A stretch of DNA of 64,000 nucleotides from Cytobacillus firmus (GCF_023612095.1 NZ_CP086235.1:3173501-3237500), one strand, 5' to 3'. Shown: positions 43,362 through 53,865, counted from the stretch's first letter. The notes: generated by a model not told the origin, from the sequence alone. Program-made: numbers and translations.

Positions 43362-45515
43362 ATGCTTTGTCAAAAATGTCAATTAAAAGAAGCAAACGTG
43401 CAATTAAGATTAAAAGTTAATGGAAATGAACGAAACCTTAACCTTTGCCAAAGCTGTTATCAAACTGAAAAGCAAAAAAGCCTTACTTCCTTTGGGCCTG
43501 CTTTGAGCGGCTTTTCAGGTTTTGGCCAAATGCCTTTAGAGGATTTCTTTAAAAAGTTGGCATCCTCTCAAGGAAATGAAAACTTCCAGCCTCTAAAAGA
43601 AGCGCCTGGCCAGAATCAGGGCAACGGCGGATTTATCGATCAATTCGGACGAAATCTTACACAGCTTGCAAATGCTGGTTTAATTGACCCGGTCATCGGC
43701 CGGGACGAAGAAATAAACCGGGTGACAGAAATATTAAATAGAAGAAGCAAAAATAATCCGGTCTTAATAGGAGAACCGGGAGTGGGTAAAACAGCTATTG
43801 CCGAAGGGCTGGCGGTTAAAATTGCCGAGGGGCGGGCACCAAAGAAACTTCAAAATAAAGAAGTCTATCTGCTTGATGTGGCATCCCTGGTTGCAAATAC
43901 TGGCATTCGCGGCCAATTCGAAGAACGCATGAAGCAGTTGATCTCAGAGCTTCAAACCCGGAAGAATATTATTCTTTTTATTGATGAAATCCATTTGCTT
44001 GTCGGAGCAGGATCAGCTGAAGGATCGATGGATGCCGGCAATATACTAAAGCCTGCTCTTGCACGGGGTGAGCTGCAAGTAGTCGGAGCCACCACATTGA
44101 AAGAATACCGCCAGATTGAAAAGGATCCGGCTCTCGAACGCAGATTCCAGCCTGTACAAGTAAATGAGCCGACTGCTGATGAGGCAGTTGACATCTTAAT
44201 GGGGCTGAAACAAAAATATGAAGACTATCATGATGTTTCTTTTACAGAAGATGCCATAAGATCGTGTGTGGAGCTGTCAAGCCGCTATATTCAGGACAGG
44301 TTCCTTCCTGACAAAGCTATTGATCTAATGGATGAAGCAGGTTCGAAAATGAATCTTCAGTCAGGATATATACCGGCAGCAGATATTGAGTACCAGCTGA
44401 AAGAAATCAGCAGGCTGAAAGAAATTGTCTTAAAAGAAGAAAAATATGAAGAAGCTGCAAAACTCCGTGAAGAGGAACTAAAACTCCAGCAGGCATTAAA
44501 CGGAGAAAACAAGGCTGAAAGGCCAGTTATTGAAACAAGCCTTATTCAGGAGATTGTTGAGAAGAAAACAGGGATTCCTGTAGGCAAATTAGCTGAAAAT
44601 GAACAGGAAAAAATGCAAAACCTAGAGGGAAATCTTGCACAAAAAGTAATTGGACAGCGGGAAGCCGTACAAAAAGTGGCAAAAGCCATCCGCAGAAGCC
44701 GTGCAGGACTTAAATCCAAGCACCGCCCAATTGGATCTTTCCTATTTGTCGGGCCAACAGGTGTCGGGAAGACTGAATTAACCAAAACACTTGCGGAGGA
44801 GTTGTTCGGCTCAAAAGACAGCATGATCAGGCTTGATATGAGTGAGTATATGGAAAAGCACAGCGTGTCTAAAATTATCGGCTCTCCTCCTGGATACGTA
44901 GGTCATGAAGAAGCAGGGCAGCTGACCGAGAAGGTGCGCAGAAATCCTTACAGCATTATTCTGCTTGATGAGATAGAAAAAGCACATCCAGATGTCCAGC
45001 ACATGTTCCTTCAAATACTGGAAGATGGACGCCTGACAGATAGTCATGGCCGCACTGTCAGCTTTAAGGATACAGTCATTATCATGACAAGCAACGCAGG
45101 AGTTGGACAAAAAGAAGTCCATGTTGGATTTGGTGCAGCAGATGCCGTCAAAGATTCCAATATTCTGGACTCGCTTGGCAGCTTCTTTAAGCCGGAATTT
45201 TTGAACCGATTTGACAGCATTATTGAATTTAAAGCTCTGGAAAAAGAGCACTTGCTGAAAATTGTTAACTTAATGCTCAGTGAGTTGCAGGAAACCTTAA
45301 ATGATCAGGAATTTGAATTAACTATTAGCCAGGAAGTTAAGGAAAAATTAGCAGAAGACGGATACCACCCTGCTTTTGGCGCAAGGCCATTAAGAAGAAT
45401 CATCCAGGATGAGCTGGAAGACAAAATTGCAGATTTCATCATCGACAATGGTGGGAACAGACATTTACAGGCTGAGCTGGAAAACAGCTTAATTGTCATT
45501 AAACCAATGCGCTAA
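43362..45515 (+). CDS. clpE: ATP-dependent Clp protease ATPase ClpE
   Basis: A 717-residue HSP100 ATPase. The N-terminal zinc finger CQKCQ/CQSC (residues 3-36) is the ClpE hallmark. Nucleotide domain 1 has GEPGVGKTA and [10 protein letters not shown], a UVR-like middle stretch follows ([20 protein letters not shown]), and domain 2 has GPTGVGKTE and [11 protein letters not shown] with GFGA near the ClpP loop. It unfolds and feeds damaged proteins to ClpP and helps degrade CtsR. ATG 43362 is 8 bases after GGAGG; the in-frame ATG 43347 lies before that site. Confidence 0.97.
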   Translation: MLCQKCQLKEANVQLRLKVNGNERNLNLCQSCYQTEKQKSLTSFGPALSGFSGFGQMPLEDFFKKLASSQGNENFQPLKEAPGQNQGNGGFIDQFGRNLTQLANAGLIDPVIGRDEEINRVTEILNRRSKNNPVLIGEPGVGKTAIAEGLAVKIAEGRAPKKLQNKEVYLLDVASLVANTGIRGQFEERMKQLISELQTRKNIILFIDEIHLLVGAGSAEGSMDAGNILKPALARGELQVVGATTLKEYRQIEKDPALERRFQPVQVNEPTADEAVDILMGLKQKYEDYHDVSFTEDAIRSCVELSSRYIQDRFLPDKAIDLMDEAGSKMNLQSGYIPAADIEYQLKEISRLKEIVLKEEKYEEAAKLREEELKLQQALNGENKAERPVIETSLIQEIVEKKTGIPVGKLAENEQEKMQNLEGNLAQKVIGQREAVQKVAKAIRRSRAGLKSKHRPIGSFLFVGPTGVGKTELTKTLAEELFGSKDSMIRLDMSEYMEKHSVSKIIGSPPGYVGHEEAGQLTEKVRRNPYSIILLDEIEKAHPDVQHMFLQILEDGRLTDSHGRTVSFKDTVIIMTSNAGVGQKEVHVGFGAADAVKDSNILDSLGSFFKPEFLNRFDSIIEFKALEKEHLLKIVNLMLSELQETLNDQEFELTISQEVKEKLAEDGYHPAFGARPLRRIIQDELEDKIADFIIDNGGNRHLQAELENSLIVIKPMR

Positions 45516-45523
45516 TAGGATGG

Positions 45524-45560
45524 AAAAGAGCCGGAGTTATGAATCTCCGGCTCTTTTTTT
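45524..45560. terminator. Bidirectional terminator after clpE
   Basis: Perfect 13-base arms AAAAGAGCCGGAG / CTCCGGCTCTTTT with an 8-base loop and T tail; also ends the convergent peptidase gene. Confidence 0.9.
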
Positions 45561-45563
45561 ATC

Positions 45564-47258
45564 TTATAAACCTTTATCATTCACTGAATTTAGCCAATTC
45601 TCAATTTCCCCGATAACTGACTCAACACATCCCTCTTCAAAAGGAGAAATCAATCCAGCTTCTTTAACAAGTCCAGTGAAAGGCTTACTCCCGCCAAGCT
45701 GGCATAGTTTTAAATAATCCTTCCAAGCCTCTTCCTGATTCTCCCTGGATCTTTTCCAAAACTGGAATGCACAGATTTGGGCCAATGTATAATCAATATA
45801 ATAGAATGGAGAATTGTAGATATGTCCCTGCCTCTGCCAGAATCCACCGTTCTCTAAATACTGATTGCCATCATAATCTTTATGCGGCAAGTATTTCTTC
45901 TCAATCTCTCTCCAGGCCTGTTTTCTTTCCTGCGGTGCTGCTTCCGGATTTTCATACACCCAATGCTGAAATTCATCAACTGATACACCATAAGGCAGGA
46001 AAAGAAGTCCTCCGCTCAAGTGTGAAAACTTGTATTTCTCCGTATCCTCTTTAAAGAAGCCTTCCATCCAGGGCCATGTGAAAAACTCCATGCTCATGGA
46101 ATGAATTTCAGCTGCTTCATAAGTTGGCCAGTTATATTCAGGTATTTCAAAATGACTGCTTGAATAGACCTGGAATGCATGTCCTGCTTCATGGGTAAGA
46201 ACATCAATATCTCCTGAAGTCCCATTAAAATTAGAGAAAATGAATGGGGATTTATAGTTTTCAATGTAAGTGCAATAGCCACCCCCTGCTTTTCCCTTTT
46301 TGGCTACCAGGTCCATAAGATTATTTTCTCTCAGGTATGAGAAAAATTCGCTCGTTTCACCGGATAACTCATCATACATTTTTTGGCCGTTTTCAATAAT
46401 CCAATCAGAATCTCCTTTTGGTACGGCATTACCCGTTTTAAATTCAAATCCTTCATCGTAAAATTTTAGCTTATCGACGCCAATGCGCTCTCTTTGCCTT
46501 TCCTTTAGCCTTGTGGCGATTGGAACGATGAAGTCCTTCACCTGCTTACGGAAATTTTTGACCATTTCCGCGTTATAATCTGTCCGGTACATGCGGAAGT
46601 ACGCCAGTTCAACGAAATTTTTGTATCCAAGCTTTTGGGCGATTTCTGTTCTAACCCTGACAAGCTCATCATAAATACGGTCCAGTTCATTTTCATTTTC
46701 AGCCAGAAATCCAAAGCGGGCCTCGCTTGCTTTTTTGCGCATTTCACGATCTGTAGATTCGGTAAATGGCTCCAATTGGGCAAGTGTCCGTTCTTCACCT
46801 TCAAACTCAATCTTGGCCGAAGCAATTAATTTCGTATACTCTGAAGAAAGCTTATTTTCTTTTTGCAAAAGCGGAACGATCTCCGGCGAGAACACCTTCA
46901 ATTGTGCTTCTGCAAGTGCAAACAGCTGATTCCCCCAGCGCTCTTCAAGCTCTGTTCTGAACCTGGAATTAACTAAAGCCTGATAATACTTTGTGACAAA
47001 CCCTTCTATTTCAGGCTGTATCTCATCCATATAATCCTGCTCTGCTTTGTAAAATTCATCATTCGTATCAACTGAATGCCGGATATAGCATAGGTTGAAC
47101 ATCGTACCGACATCATTGCGAATATCGTTGATTTCCTTCATAGCCTGATTTTGCTGTTCTGCAGAAGCTGCATCTTCGAACTTCTCAAGCGCTGCTTCAA
47201 ATTGCCCCTTTATTTTCTCAAGATTCGGACGAACATATGTATAGTCTTCAAATCTCAC
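45564..47258 (-). CDS. M3-family oligoendopeptidase
   Basis: A 564-residue zinc peptidase. HEAGHAFQVY near residue 350 (HExxH plus downstream Glu in AAEIHSMSME) forms the zinc site of M3 peptidases, and the mainly helical fold fits the PepF/M3B group. It cleaves oligopeptides in the cytoplasm, with no signal peptide. GTG 47258 lies after GAGGGGG; the upstream extension to 47300 is not conserved in appearance. Terminator shared with clpE. Confidence 0.9.
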   Translation of the reverse strand: MRFEDYTYVRPNLEKIKGQFEAALEKFEDAASAEQQNQAMKEINDIRNDVGTMFNLCYIRHSVDTNDEFYKAEQDYMDEIQPEIEGFVTKYYQALVNSRFRTELEERWGNQLFALAEAQLKVFSPEIVPLLQKENKLSSEYTKLIASAKIEFEGEERTLAQLEPFTESTDREMRKKASEARFGFLAENENELDRIYDELVRVRTEIAQKLGYKNFVELAYFRMYRTDYNAEMVKNFRKQVKDFIVPIATRLKERQRERIGVDKLKFYDEGFEFKTGNAVPKGDSDWIIENGQKMYDELSGETSEFFSYLRENNLMDLVAKKGKAGGGYCTYIENYKSPFIFSNFNGTSGDIDVLTHEAGHAFQVYSSSHFEIPEYNWPTYEAAEIHSMSMEFFTWPWMEGFFKEDTEKYKFSHLSGGLLFLPYGVSVDEFQHWVYENPEAAPQERKQAWREIEKKYLPHKDYDGNQYLENGGFWQRQGHIYNSPFYYIDYTLAQICAFQFWKRSRENQEEAWKDYLKLCQLGGSKPFTGLVKEAGLISPFEEGCVESVIGEIENWLNSVNDKGL

Positions 47259-47439
47259 ATTATTGCCCCCTCGTGTATATGTATATCGATTTATAAACAA
47301 ACCACTAAACTATTTCGACAATATTTGGATAATTCCTCCCTAAACATATCTTATCAGTCACAAAATAAAAAACAGCCCGTCAAGGCTGTTGATCGATGGC
47401 TCTTTATTCTAAGATTGTTATTATTTGTTTATAAATTCA

Positions 47440-47684
47440 GCCCGTTGATTTCCGCTGCAGGCACTTGCTTTCCGCGGGGAGGAATGCGAGCCTCCTCGGC
47501 TTCGCCTGCGGGGTCTCACACTTCCCTCTCCTCCCGCAGGACATTGAATAAGCTTCCTCGAATGAACACCGCACGAAGGAAATGCGTCAGCATTTTCGAG
47601 GATCAAGTGCCCTCCGCTCCAATCAACTCAGAACTCTAATTTAGTTCCCTGCCTAAAGCAACATACCTTGCGAAATCAGCCTGA
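47440..47684. repeat. Intergenic repeat family B, copy 2 with insert
   Basis: GTTGATTTCCGCTGCAGG, GCGAGCCTCCTCGG, GCGGGGTCTCACACTTCCC and CCTCCGCTCCAATCAAC repeat copy 1 at 37861-38040. After CTCCCGCAGGA it carries about 70 extra bases with an inner perfect inverted pair TCCTCGAA (47555-47562) / TTCGAGGA (47595-47602). It fills most of the gap between the peptidase and marR genes. Confidence 0.8.
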
Positions 47685-48140
47685 TTAATTTTCCCCATTT
47701 TTGTCATGGGAGATTGATAGTCCCAGTTTCTTTAATAGCTCAATGGCTGTAGCTTTTTCTTCAGAAGTCAGCTCGTTCATAAGTGAATGTATATGTTTTT
47801 CATGGTCAGGAAAAATATTTTCAATAAATGCTTTTCCCTCATCTGTAATCTGCGCAAAGGTGACTCTTCTGTCCGTCGGGCATGCGACCCTTTTTAACAG
47901 GCCTTTCTGCTCAAGCTTGTCCACTACATATGTGATGCTTCCGCTGGCCAATAGTATTTTCCCGCCGATCTGCTGCAGTGGCTGGTCACCTTTATGGTAC
48001 AGCAGCTCCAAAACGGCAAATTCAGTTGGATTTACCCCGTAAGTTTGTATTCGTTTATTTACATTTTCATTTATAGCCCGGTATGCCCTGGACAGGACAA
48101 TAAACAATTTCAACGATTGGTCAATTTGTTCAGACCCCAT
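47685..48140 (-). CDS. MarR-family transcriptional regulator
   Basis: A 151-residue winged-helix repressor. Helices with LYHKGDQPLQQIGGKILLAS and the wing RRVTFAQITDEGKAFI with DRR are typical of MarR. The B. subtilis gene at this locus is ykvE. ATG 48140 has AAAGGGATTGG upstream. A perfect sigma-A promoter and direct repeats precede it, so tight autorepression is probable. Its target may be the repressor gene itself or neighbours. Confidence 0.88.
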   Translation of the reverse strand: MGSEQIDQSLKLFIVLSRAYRAINENVNKRIQTYGVNPTEFAVLELLYHKGDQPLQQIGGKILLASGSITYVVDKLEQKGLLKRVACPTDRRVTFAQITDEGKAFIENIFPDHEKHIHSLMNELTSEEKATAIELLKKLGLSISHDKNGEN

Positions 48141-48197
48141 TTTATCCAATCCCTTTACCATTTAATGAGTAGCGTTTACATCAATCAATTCTCAATC

Positions 48198-48226
48198 ATT
48201 ATAGAAAACAGGAAGAAAGCTGTCAA
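48198..48226 (-). promoter_or_regulatory. Perfect-consensus sigma-A promoter for the marR gene
   Basis: Minus strand TTGACA (48221-48226), 17-base spacer, TATAAT (48198-48203). Just downstream are repeats ATTGAGA / ATTGATTGAT (plus strand 48181-48197), candidate MarR-binding sequence. Confidence 0.85.
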
Positions 48227-48235
48227 TTTAACAGA

Positions 48236-49825
48236 TCAGGATCCTTTGCCGGCTGTAACCTCCCAATTGAAATTCAAAGACGGTATTACCTTTCCCTTTT
48301 CAGAAAAATAGCCGGCAAGCAATTCAGTCATATCGGTTAAAATTTCTTTCTCAATCGGTTTGCCCTTGAACATATAGTATCCTCCGCCGCCAGCAGCCCG
48401 GTAATTGTTCATTACTGCATGGTACTCGCCATCTTCCCTGATAGGATGTCCCTTATAAAGAAGCTTTGTGATCCGGCTGCCCTTTTGGCGTGAAACATCT
48501 ATTTTATACTCAATTCCTTCCCACATATCGTAATTATAATGCTGTGGCTTCGGATATGAAAATTCAGGATTCACTATAATTTCCCCGGCACTGCTCAATT
48601 CAAAGTAAGCTGCTGAACGCTCTAAAGCATCCTTAATGTCCTTTCCCGTAATCCTTAGGACACATAGCGAATTCGGGTAAATATAATTAGAAACAATTTC
48701 TCTCATCGTTACTTTTGACTTGAAGCCAGGTGCACCCTCATGAAACAGCGCAGTACAGGAAATATCAGCACCAGATGCCTCCATCTGCACTTTATTAATG
48801 AATTCGATCAGCGGATGCTCCGCTAGGCGCGCTTTGAAAATATCATCAATCTGCATATCTCCTTCAATTTCACCTATCACAGTATCAAGCCAATTCTGGG
48901 TTTTGGATTCATAATACCCGGCAAGCTGAAGGACCTCATGATCAGGCATAATTCCATTGGGATAAATCAAGGCAGAGTTTTTTTCATCAATCAGCCAATC
49001 ATTATGTTTTTTTCTGAATTTTACTGTAACCTTTGCAAGCGCCTGCCCATTAAATCCCGGCTGGACAATAGATACACCATTCACTTGCTCCCCTTCAATA
49101 AAACGGTGCTGATGCCCGGTAATCAGAACATCAATACCCGGGACATCAGTACAGATTCTGTAGGCTTCATTTTCACCTGTTTGTTCTTCCGTCAGTTCAC
49201 CTGTTTTTAGATCCTTTTCAAAGCCCCCATGGTAGGAGACGATAATTAAGTCCGGCTTTTCTTCCTCCTGGATATAGGAAACCCATCTTTTCAAGCTGAC
49301 CACCGCAGATTCGAATGAAAGCTGCTCAATATGCTGCCTTTTCTCCCAGTTTGGAATATACTGTGTCGTTACACCTATTACCGCAGTTTTCAATCCATTT
49401 GCAAAAGTTTTTATCTTATAAGGAAGCCCGAAATAAGTTTCTTTTGTTGAACTGAATAAGATATTAGCTGAAAGCCAGGGAAAATTGGACTCACTGACCG
49501 CTCTTGCAAGGGTGTTCTTTCCATAGTTAAATTCGTGATTTCCGATAACAGCTGCATCATATTCAAGTTTATTTAAAATCTGTATCATGGGGTTTTTTTG
49601 ATTTTTCAGGTATCTGGAATAATAATAAGTCAAAGGAGTTCCCTGGATCAAATCACCATTATCAATAAGAATGGATATCTCAGATTGTTCCTTTTCTCTC
49701 TTTATTAACGCTGCAAGCTTGCCCAGACCATGCTCAGCGTTTTCATCCGTTCCATAAAAATATGGATAAACATGTCCGTGGACATCACTTGTAGCTAAAA
49801 TGGTGAGTAAAACTTCCGATTTCAT
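48236..49825 (-). CDS. 5'-nucleotidase/cyclic phosphodiesterase family protein
   Basis: A 529-residue UshA-like enzyme. The metallophosphoesterase domain has TSDVHGH, NGDLIQGTP, GNHEFNYG, SYHGGFE and GHQHRF; the C-terminal 5_nucleotid_C domain (about residues 320-520) has the substrate block NNYRAAGGGGYYMF. There is no signal peptide, so it is cytosolic, unlike wall-anchored YfkN. It probably removes phosphate from nucleotides or cyclic nucleotides. ATG 49825 follows AAGGAGGGG. Confidence 0.9.
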   Translation of the reverse strand: MKSEVLLTILATSDVHGHVYPYFYGTDENAEHGLGKLAALIKREKEQSEISILIDNGDLIQGTPLTYYYSRYLKNQKNPMIQILNKLEYDAAVIGNHEFNYGKNTLARAVSESNFPWLSANILFSSTKETYFGLPYKIKTFANGLKTAVIGVTTQYIPNWEKRQHIEQLSFESAVVSLKRWVSYIQEEEKPDLIIVSYHGGFEKDLKTGELTEEQTGENEAYRICTDVPGIDVLITGHQHRFIEGEQVNGVSIVQPGFNGQALAKVTVKFRKKHNDWLIDEKNSALIYPNGIMPDHEVLQLAGYYESKTQNWLDTVIGEIEGDMQIDDIFKARLAEHPLIEFINKVQMEASGADISCTALFHEGAPGFKSKVTMREIVSNYIYPNSLCVLRITGKDIKDALERSAAYFELSSAGEIIVNPEFSYPKPQHYNYDMWEGIEYKIDVSRQKGSRITKLLYKGHPIREDGEYHAVMNNYRAAGGGGYYMFKGKPIEKEILTDMTELLAGYFSEKGKVIPSLNFNWEVTAGKGS

Positions 49826-49955
49826 CAAACCCCTCCTTACATATAAAATAACATTCCTTTGAAAGAATTAAACCTCTTTTAACACATAATGGTATAATAT
49901 TGTTAATGTCAGTTAGCTAAGGACAAATTAACCTAATTAATCTGGAGTTACCCTC

Positions 49956-51455
49956 ATGAATAATCGAAAAAGAAATTTCCTGCTTTATTTGTTCGCAGTA
50001 ATAATACCCACTTTAACCGGCAGCATCTTTTTGTTTATGGATTCTGTTAAACAAAATGATATAGAAAGAATCGAAGAAGCAAAATGGATTGGCTCGATAC
50101 ACCAAAGAAGCTGGGACCAGTTTATTTCCGAGACCGTGACCACGCTTGAGATGCTTTCGCTGACTGCTGGAAGTGCTGACACACCTTCTGAAAAGCTTGA
50201 GCAACTGCTCCAAAAAGCCAATCAAATGGATCCTCGTTATGGAGGAATTTACCTGCTTGATCACAGCGGATTGGTTCTTACAGGATCAAATCAATTCTTA
50301 GCAAACTCAGATTTATCTGAGAAGAAATATCTTAAAGAGGTATTGGTAACGAAAGATATTGTTATTTCCAATACTCCAGAAACACTGACAAATGGGCAGA
50401 CAGTCGTTGGGATAGGAAAGCCGGTATTGAATGACGATGGAGATGTAATCTCTATTATTGTGGCACATATGAGAGTGGATTACGTACAAAATATTATGAG
50501 GCTCCTTACTCCTGATGCCCGACTTTCAGTTCTTAATTCTAAAAGGAAAACAATTATGGACATCAATATGAATGGAGACTCCTCATTCTCCAGTCAAAAT
50601 AGCATTACAATTCCGATTGACAGGCTGCCTTGGAGTGTAAAGGTGGAATTTCCGCCAAGAGACATGCTGAAAATTATTATGGATGCTTTCCGGGAAATCC
50701 TGGTATTAACCATAATAATCCATATTCTATTTCTCTTCATAAAATATTTAAGGCTTAAAAAACAGGCTGAAAAGGAAAAAAAGGAAAATGAATTGCAAAA
50801 ACTCGAACTGGTAGGTACTCTGGCTGCCAGCACAGCCCATGAAATCAGGAACCCTTTAACAGGAATAAAAGGCCTTATACAGCTATTGAGTGAAAAATAT
50901 ACGAATACACATGACCAGTATTATTTTTCTGTCATAAATGATGAGATAAATAGAATTAATGAGATTGTCAGTGAATTTTTAATTCTGGGTAAACCAACTG
51001 CTCAAAAAATGGATGCTATGGATTTGAGAAGTGTTATAAAGGAATTAGAACCTTTAATATTCTCTGAAGCTAATTTACATAATGTCACATTTGAATCTAT
51101 TTTTTCAGATGAACCCGTCTTAGTCGATTGCACGAAAGATCAGATGAAACAGGTGATCCTGAATTTGACGAAAAACGCTTTTGAATCAATGCAGGATGGC
51201 GGAAAACTAACGATAAAGCTAAATAAGATGCAATCCAGATGTCAGCTTAAAATCGCGGATACTGGCTCCGGCATTCCAGAAGACAAAATAGAAAAAATAT
51301 TTCATCCATTTTATACTTCAAAAGAAATGGGTACAGGTCTTGGGCTTGTGGTCTGCAGACGCATTGTGCATTCTTTTGGCGGTGAAATATTTATTACAAG
51401 CGAAGAAAAAAAGGGTACTCATGTAGATATTTTTCTTCCTATCAAAAACCCATAA
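49956..51455 (+). CDS. kinD: Sporulation sensor kinase KinD
   Basis: A 499-residue membrane histidine kinase. Helix at about residues 8-28, extracellular dCache-like sensor 30-235 (GGIYLLDHSGLVLTGSNQ), second helix 245-262, coiled coil, then HisKA with the phosphoacceptor His in STAHEIRNPLTGIKG and HATPase motifs N (LTKNAFESM), G1 (DTGSGIPED) and G2 (GTGLGLVV). Domain layout and sequence match B. subtilis KinD, which feeds Spo0F and influences biofilm and sporulation timing. The C-terminus contains an intact in-frame A7GGG at 51406-51415. Confidence 0.85.
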   Translation: MNNRKRNFLLYLFAVIIPTLTGSIFLFMDSVKQNDIERIEEAKWIGSIHQRSWDQFISETVTTLEMLSLTAGSADTPSEKLEQLLQKANQMDPRYGGIYLLDHSGLVLTGSNQFLANSDLSEKKYLKEVLVTKDIVISNTPETLTNGQTVVGIGKPVLNDDGDVISIIVAHMRVDYVQNIMRLLTPDARLSVLNSKRKTIMDINMNGDSSFSSQNSITIPIDRLPWSVKVEFPPRDMLKIIMDAFREILVLTIIIHILFLFIKYLRLKKQAEKEKKENELQKLELVGTLAASTAHEIRNPLTGIKGLIQLLSEKYTNTHDQYYFSVINDEINRINEIVSEFLILGKPTAQKMDAMDLRSVIKELEPLIFSEANLHNVTFESIFSDEPVLVDCTKDQMKQVILNLTKNAFESMQDGGKLTIKLNKMQSRCQLKIADTGSGIPEDKIEKIFHPFYTSKEMGTGLGLVVCRRIVHSFGGEIFITSEEKKGTHVDIFLPIKNP

Positions 51456-51491
51456 AAAGGGAAGGTGCATAAAACCAGGCACCTTCCCTTT
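51456..51491. terminator. Bidirectional terminator after kinD
   Basis: Perfect 13-base arms AAAGGGAAGGTGC / GCACCTTCCCTTT with a 10-base loop; overlaps the stop of the convergent phosphotransferase gene. Confidence 0.9.
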
Positions 51492-52483
51492 TAGCTTAAA
51501 TATATTGGAGAGTTTTCCTCAATTCGATCCTTTATCGAGTTCATCATTACTAATAGCTGAGGATTCCTGTCCTCAGGTGCGATTTTTTTATGGAGAACGG
51601 AATACAGTGTGATATCTCTTAGCCTCAGGAATAAAGGCAGCTGTTTTTCCAGGTCACAGGGAATTTCATTCTCCAGCTGATATCCATTCAAAAAGGATTC
51701 CAGGAATACCCTTCCAAAAACTTCCACTTCTGCAGGGTCCGCCTCTTTAAACTTATAAAAAATTGAATAATACAGAGGAATGGCGATATCAGACGCAAAC
51801 CAATGATAACAGCAGTCATCAAAATCAAACACTTGTATATCTTTTCCGTCATAAAAGAAGTTACCGGAATGAATATCTGTATGAATAAGACCATAGTTGT
51901 TAATATTCTTTGGCAATGCATGAAGCAGATTCATTAAATCGTTCGTATTCTTAACAATTAATTGATCTTCTTTGGGTATATATTTTTCAACGGTCAACAA
52001 TTCATCTTCATCCCATTGCATTCGCTGTATAATGCCAGGAGAAGGAATATATGATTTTGTGGCTGCATGCATTTTCCCCACTGCTCTTCCCCATGCATGA
52101 TATAACTTCTGATTGAATTCCGGTGCAAGAACACTGATTGGTTTTCCCTCTGCTTTTGAAAACAGGCTTGCATAAAAGACAGAGGCATCACTGGCTTCCA
52201 AGGCTTCAACCATATTCCCATTTTTTGAAGGGATTACCTTTGGAACCTTCACACCTTCTGATCTTAAATAACTCATCCAGTCAACTTCAGATAAAAGCTC
52301 CTCCAGCTTGCGATGTGTCGAATGGGTAATTCTCAAAATTAACTCTTCTCCATCTTTCGAAGCTTGAAAGACAAAGTTTTCAAAGTCACCCAGCTTTTTA
52401 TAATTCACGGTATTCAAGGAATAGATACTTAAGAAATGATGGAGGACGTTGTCCGTCATTAAAGCATCAACTGCTTTTTCCAT
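51491..52483 (-). CDS. Aminoglycoside phosphotransferase-family kinase
   Basis: A 330-residue protein of the APH/ChoK fold. The catalytic loop HTDIHSGNFF (HxDxxxxN) and metal Asp in QVFDFDDC are intact, so it should phosphorylate a small hydroxylated substrate. The resemblance is to the generic APH-enzyme family (homoserine kinase II, YerI-like), not to a known resistance enzyme. ATG 52483 follows AGGGGAG. Confidence 0.8.
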   Translation of the reverse strand: MEKAVDALMTDNVLHHFLSIYSLNTVNYKKLGDFENFVFQASKDGEELILRITHSTHRKLEELLSEVDWMSYLRSEGVKVPKVIPSKNGNMVEALEASDASVFYASLFSKAEGKPISVLAPEFNQKLYHAWGRAVGKMHAATKSYIPSPGIIQRMQWDEDELLTVEKYIPKEDQLIVKNTNDLMNLLHALPKNINNYGLIHTDIHSGNFFYDGKDIQVFDFDDCCYHWFASDIAIPLYYSIFYKFKEADPAEVEVFGRVFLESFLNGYQLENEIPCDLEKQLPLFLRLRDITLYSVLHKKIAPEDRNPQLLVMMNSIKDRIEENSPIYLS

Positions 52484-52629
52484 TAGCTCCCCTGCTCTCA
52501 CATTTATTCTGAATAATGTAAATTATATAATATTTAAAAGATTTTCAAAATAGCTATTTTGATAGACTCGTGAATAAGGTACACTATATTTAGTTTCACG
52601 AAATGTTCAGAAAGAAGGAGACTTACACT

Positions 52630-53865
52630 ATGAGTGCTATCGCTGCTACAATCAAGCCAAACTCTGATCCGCAGCAGAAAACAGCCTATCGGATATTATT
52701 CATCATCGGCCTTTGCCATCTATTGAATGATTCCATCCAATCCGTTATCCCAGCTATGTTTCCGATTTTGGAAAAGTCTATGGGGCTTACCTACTCACAG
52801 CTGGGAATGATTGCTTTTTCGTTAAATATGGTTTCTTCCATCATGCAGCCTGTCATTGGGATGGCCACTGATAAAAAACCGTTCCCTTTTGCCTTGCCAA
52901 TCGGCCTCACCTCCACTTTATTTGGTGTATTAGGCCTGGCTTTTGCTCCAGATTATAAATGGATCATTCTTTCAGTTCTATTCATTGGTTTGGGTTCGGC
53001 TGTGTTCCATCCTGAAGGTTCAAGGGTAGCATATATGGCAGCAGGCCAGCGCAGGGGCCTTGCTCAATCGATTTATCAAGTTGGCGGTAACACCGGACAG
53101 GCACTTGCTCCCATCATTACAGCCCTCATTCTTGTTCCACTCGGCCAAATAGGGGCTGCCTGGTTTACCGCAGTTGCGGCAATTGCAGTTGGCCTGCTGA
53201 TTTATATTGCATTCTGGTATACAGGACGTCTTCAGCAGGAACTGACCGCCACTAAACCGAGGAAAGATTCAGGTGCTCGCCAAAACAAAAGAATTTCCAG
53301 AAAGGTATGGGGAGCCCTCCTCCTGGTTCTTTTTTTGATTTTTGCCCGTTCATGGTATATCTCAGGGATGACAAATTTCTATGCTTTTTATGCCATTGAG
53401 AAATATTCTTTCTCTATAAGTCAGGCACAGCTCTTCTTATTTGCATTTTTAGTATCAGGTGCGCTGGGTACGTTTTTTGGTGGACCGCTCGCAGATCGGT
53501 TTGGAAAGAAACAGATTATTTTTCTATCAATGATCCTCACTGTTCCCCTTTCCCTCCTGATTCCTTTCGTTCCTTCCGCTATTGCATTTATCATGCTTGT
53601 GGCGGGTGGATTTATACTCATGTCAAGCTTTTCTGTGACCGTTGTATACGCACAGGAACTCGTTCCCGGGAAAATCGGCACAATGGCCGGACTTACAGTA
53701 GGGCTGGCATTTGGCATGGGGGCAATAGGCTCCGTTGCTTTGGGCTATCTGGCCGACACTCTTGGACTGGCCAATATGATAATATTTACAGGGTTTCTTC
53801 CCGTTTTGGGGTTGCTGACTTTATTGCTTCCCCCGGATGAAAGGGTTTCTGAATGGCATAACTAA
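52630..53865 (+). CDS. MFS transporter, fosmidomycin-resistance (Fsr)-like
   Basis: A 411-residue transporter with about 12 membrane helices. GLCHLLNDSIQSVIPAMFPI in helix 1 and FHPEGSRVAYMAAGQRRG are hallmarks of the Fsr/YfnC-type MFS group, and the second-half motif A is GGPLADRFGKKQ. It likely exports a drug or metabolite. ATG 52630 follows AAGGAG; the earlier in-frame ATG 52603 has no site. Its end runs into a repeat. Confidence 0.87.
   Translation: MSAIAATIKPNSDPQQKTAYRILFIIGLCHLLNDSIQSVIPAMFPILEKSMGLTYSQLGMIAFSLNMVSSIMQPVIGMATDKKPFPFALPIGLTSTLFGVLGLAFAPDYKWIILSVLFIGLGSAVFHPEGSRVAYMAAGQRRGLAQSIYQVGGNTGQALAPIITALILVPLGQIGAAWFTAVAAIAVGLLIYIAFWYTGRLQQELTATKPRKDSGARQNKRISRKVWGALLLVLFLIFARSWYISGMTNFYAFYAIEKYSFSISQAQLFLFAFLVSGALGTFFGGPLADRFGKKQIIFLSMILTVPLSLLIPFVPSAIAFIMLVAGGFILMSSFSVTVVYAQELVPGKIGTMAGLTVGLAFGMGAIGSVALGYLADTLGLANMIIFTGFLPVLGLLTLLLPPDERVSEWHN

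Noticed and set aside
45564..47300. Longer start at 47300 for the M3 peptidase
   Set aside because: The extension MFINRYTYTRGG has no ribosome site, while GTG 47258 follows GAGGGGG.
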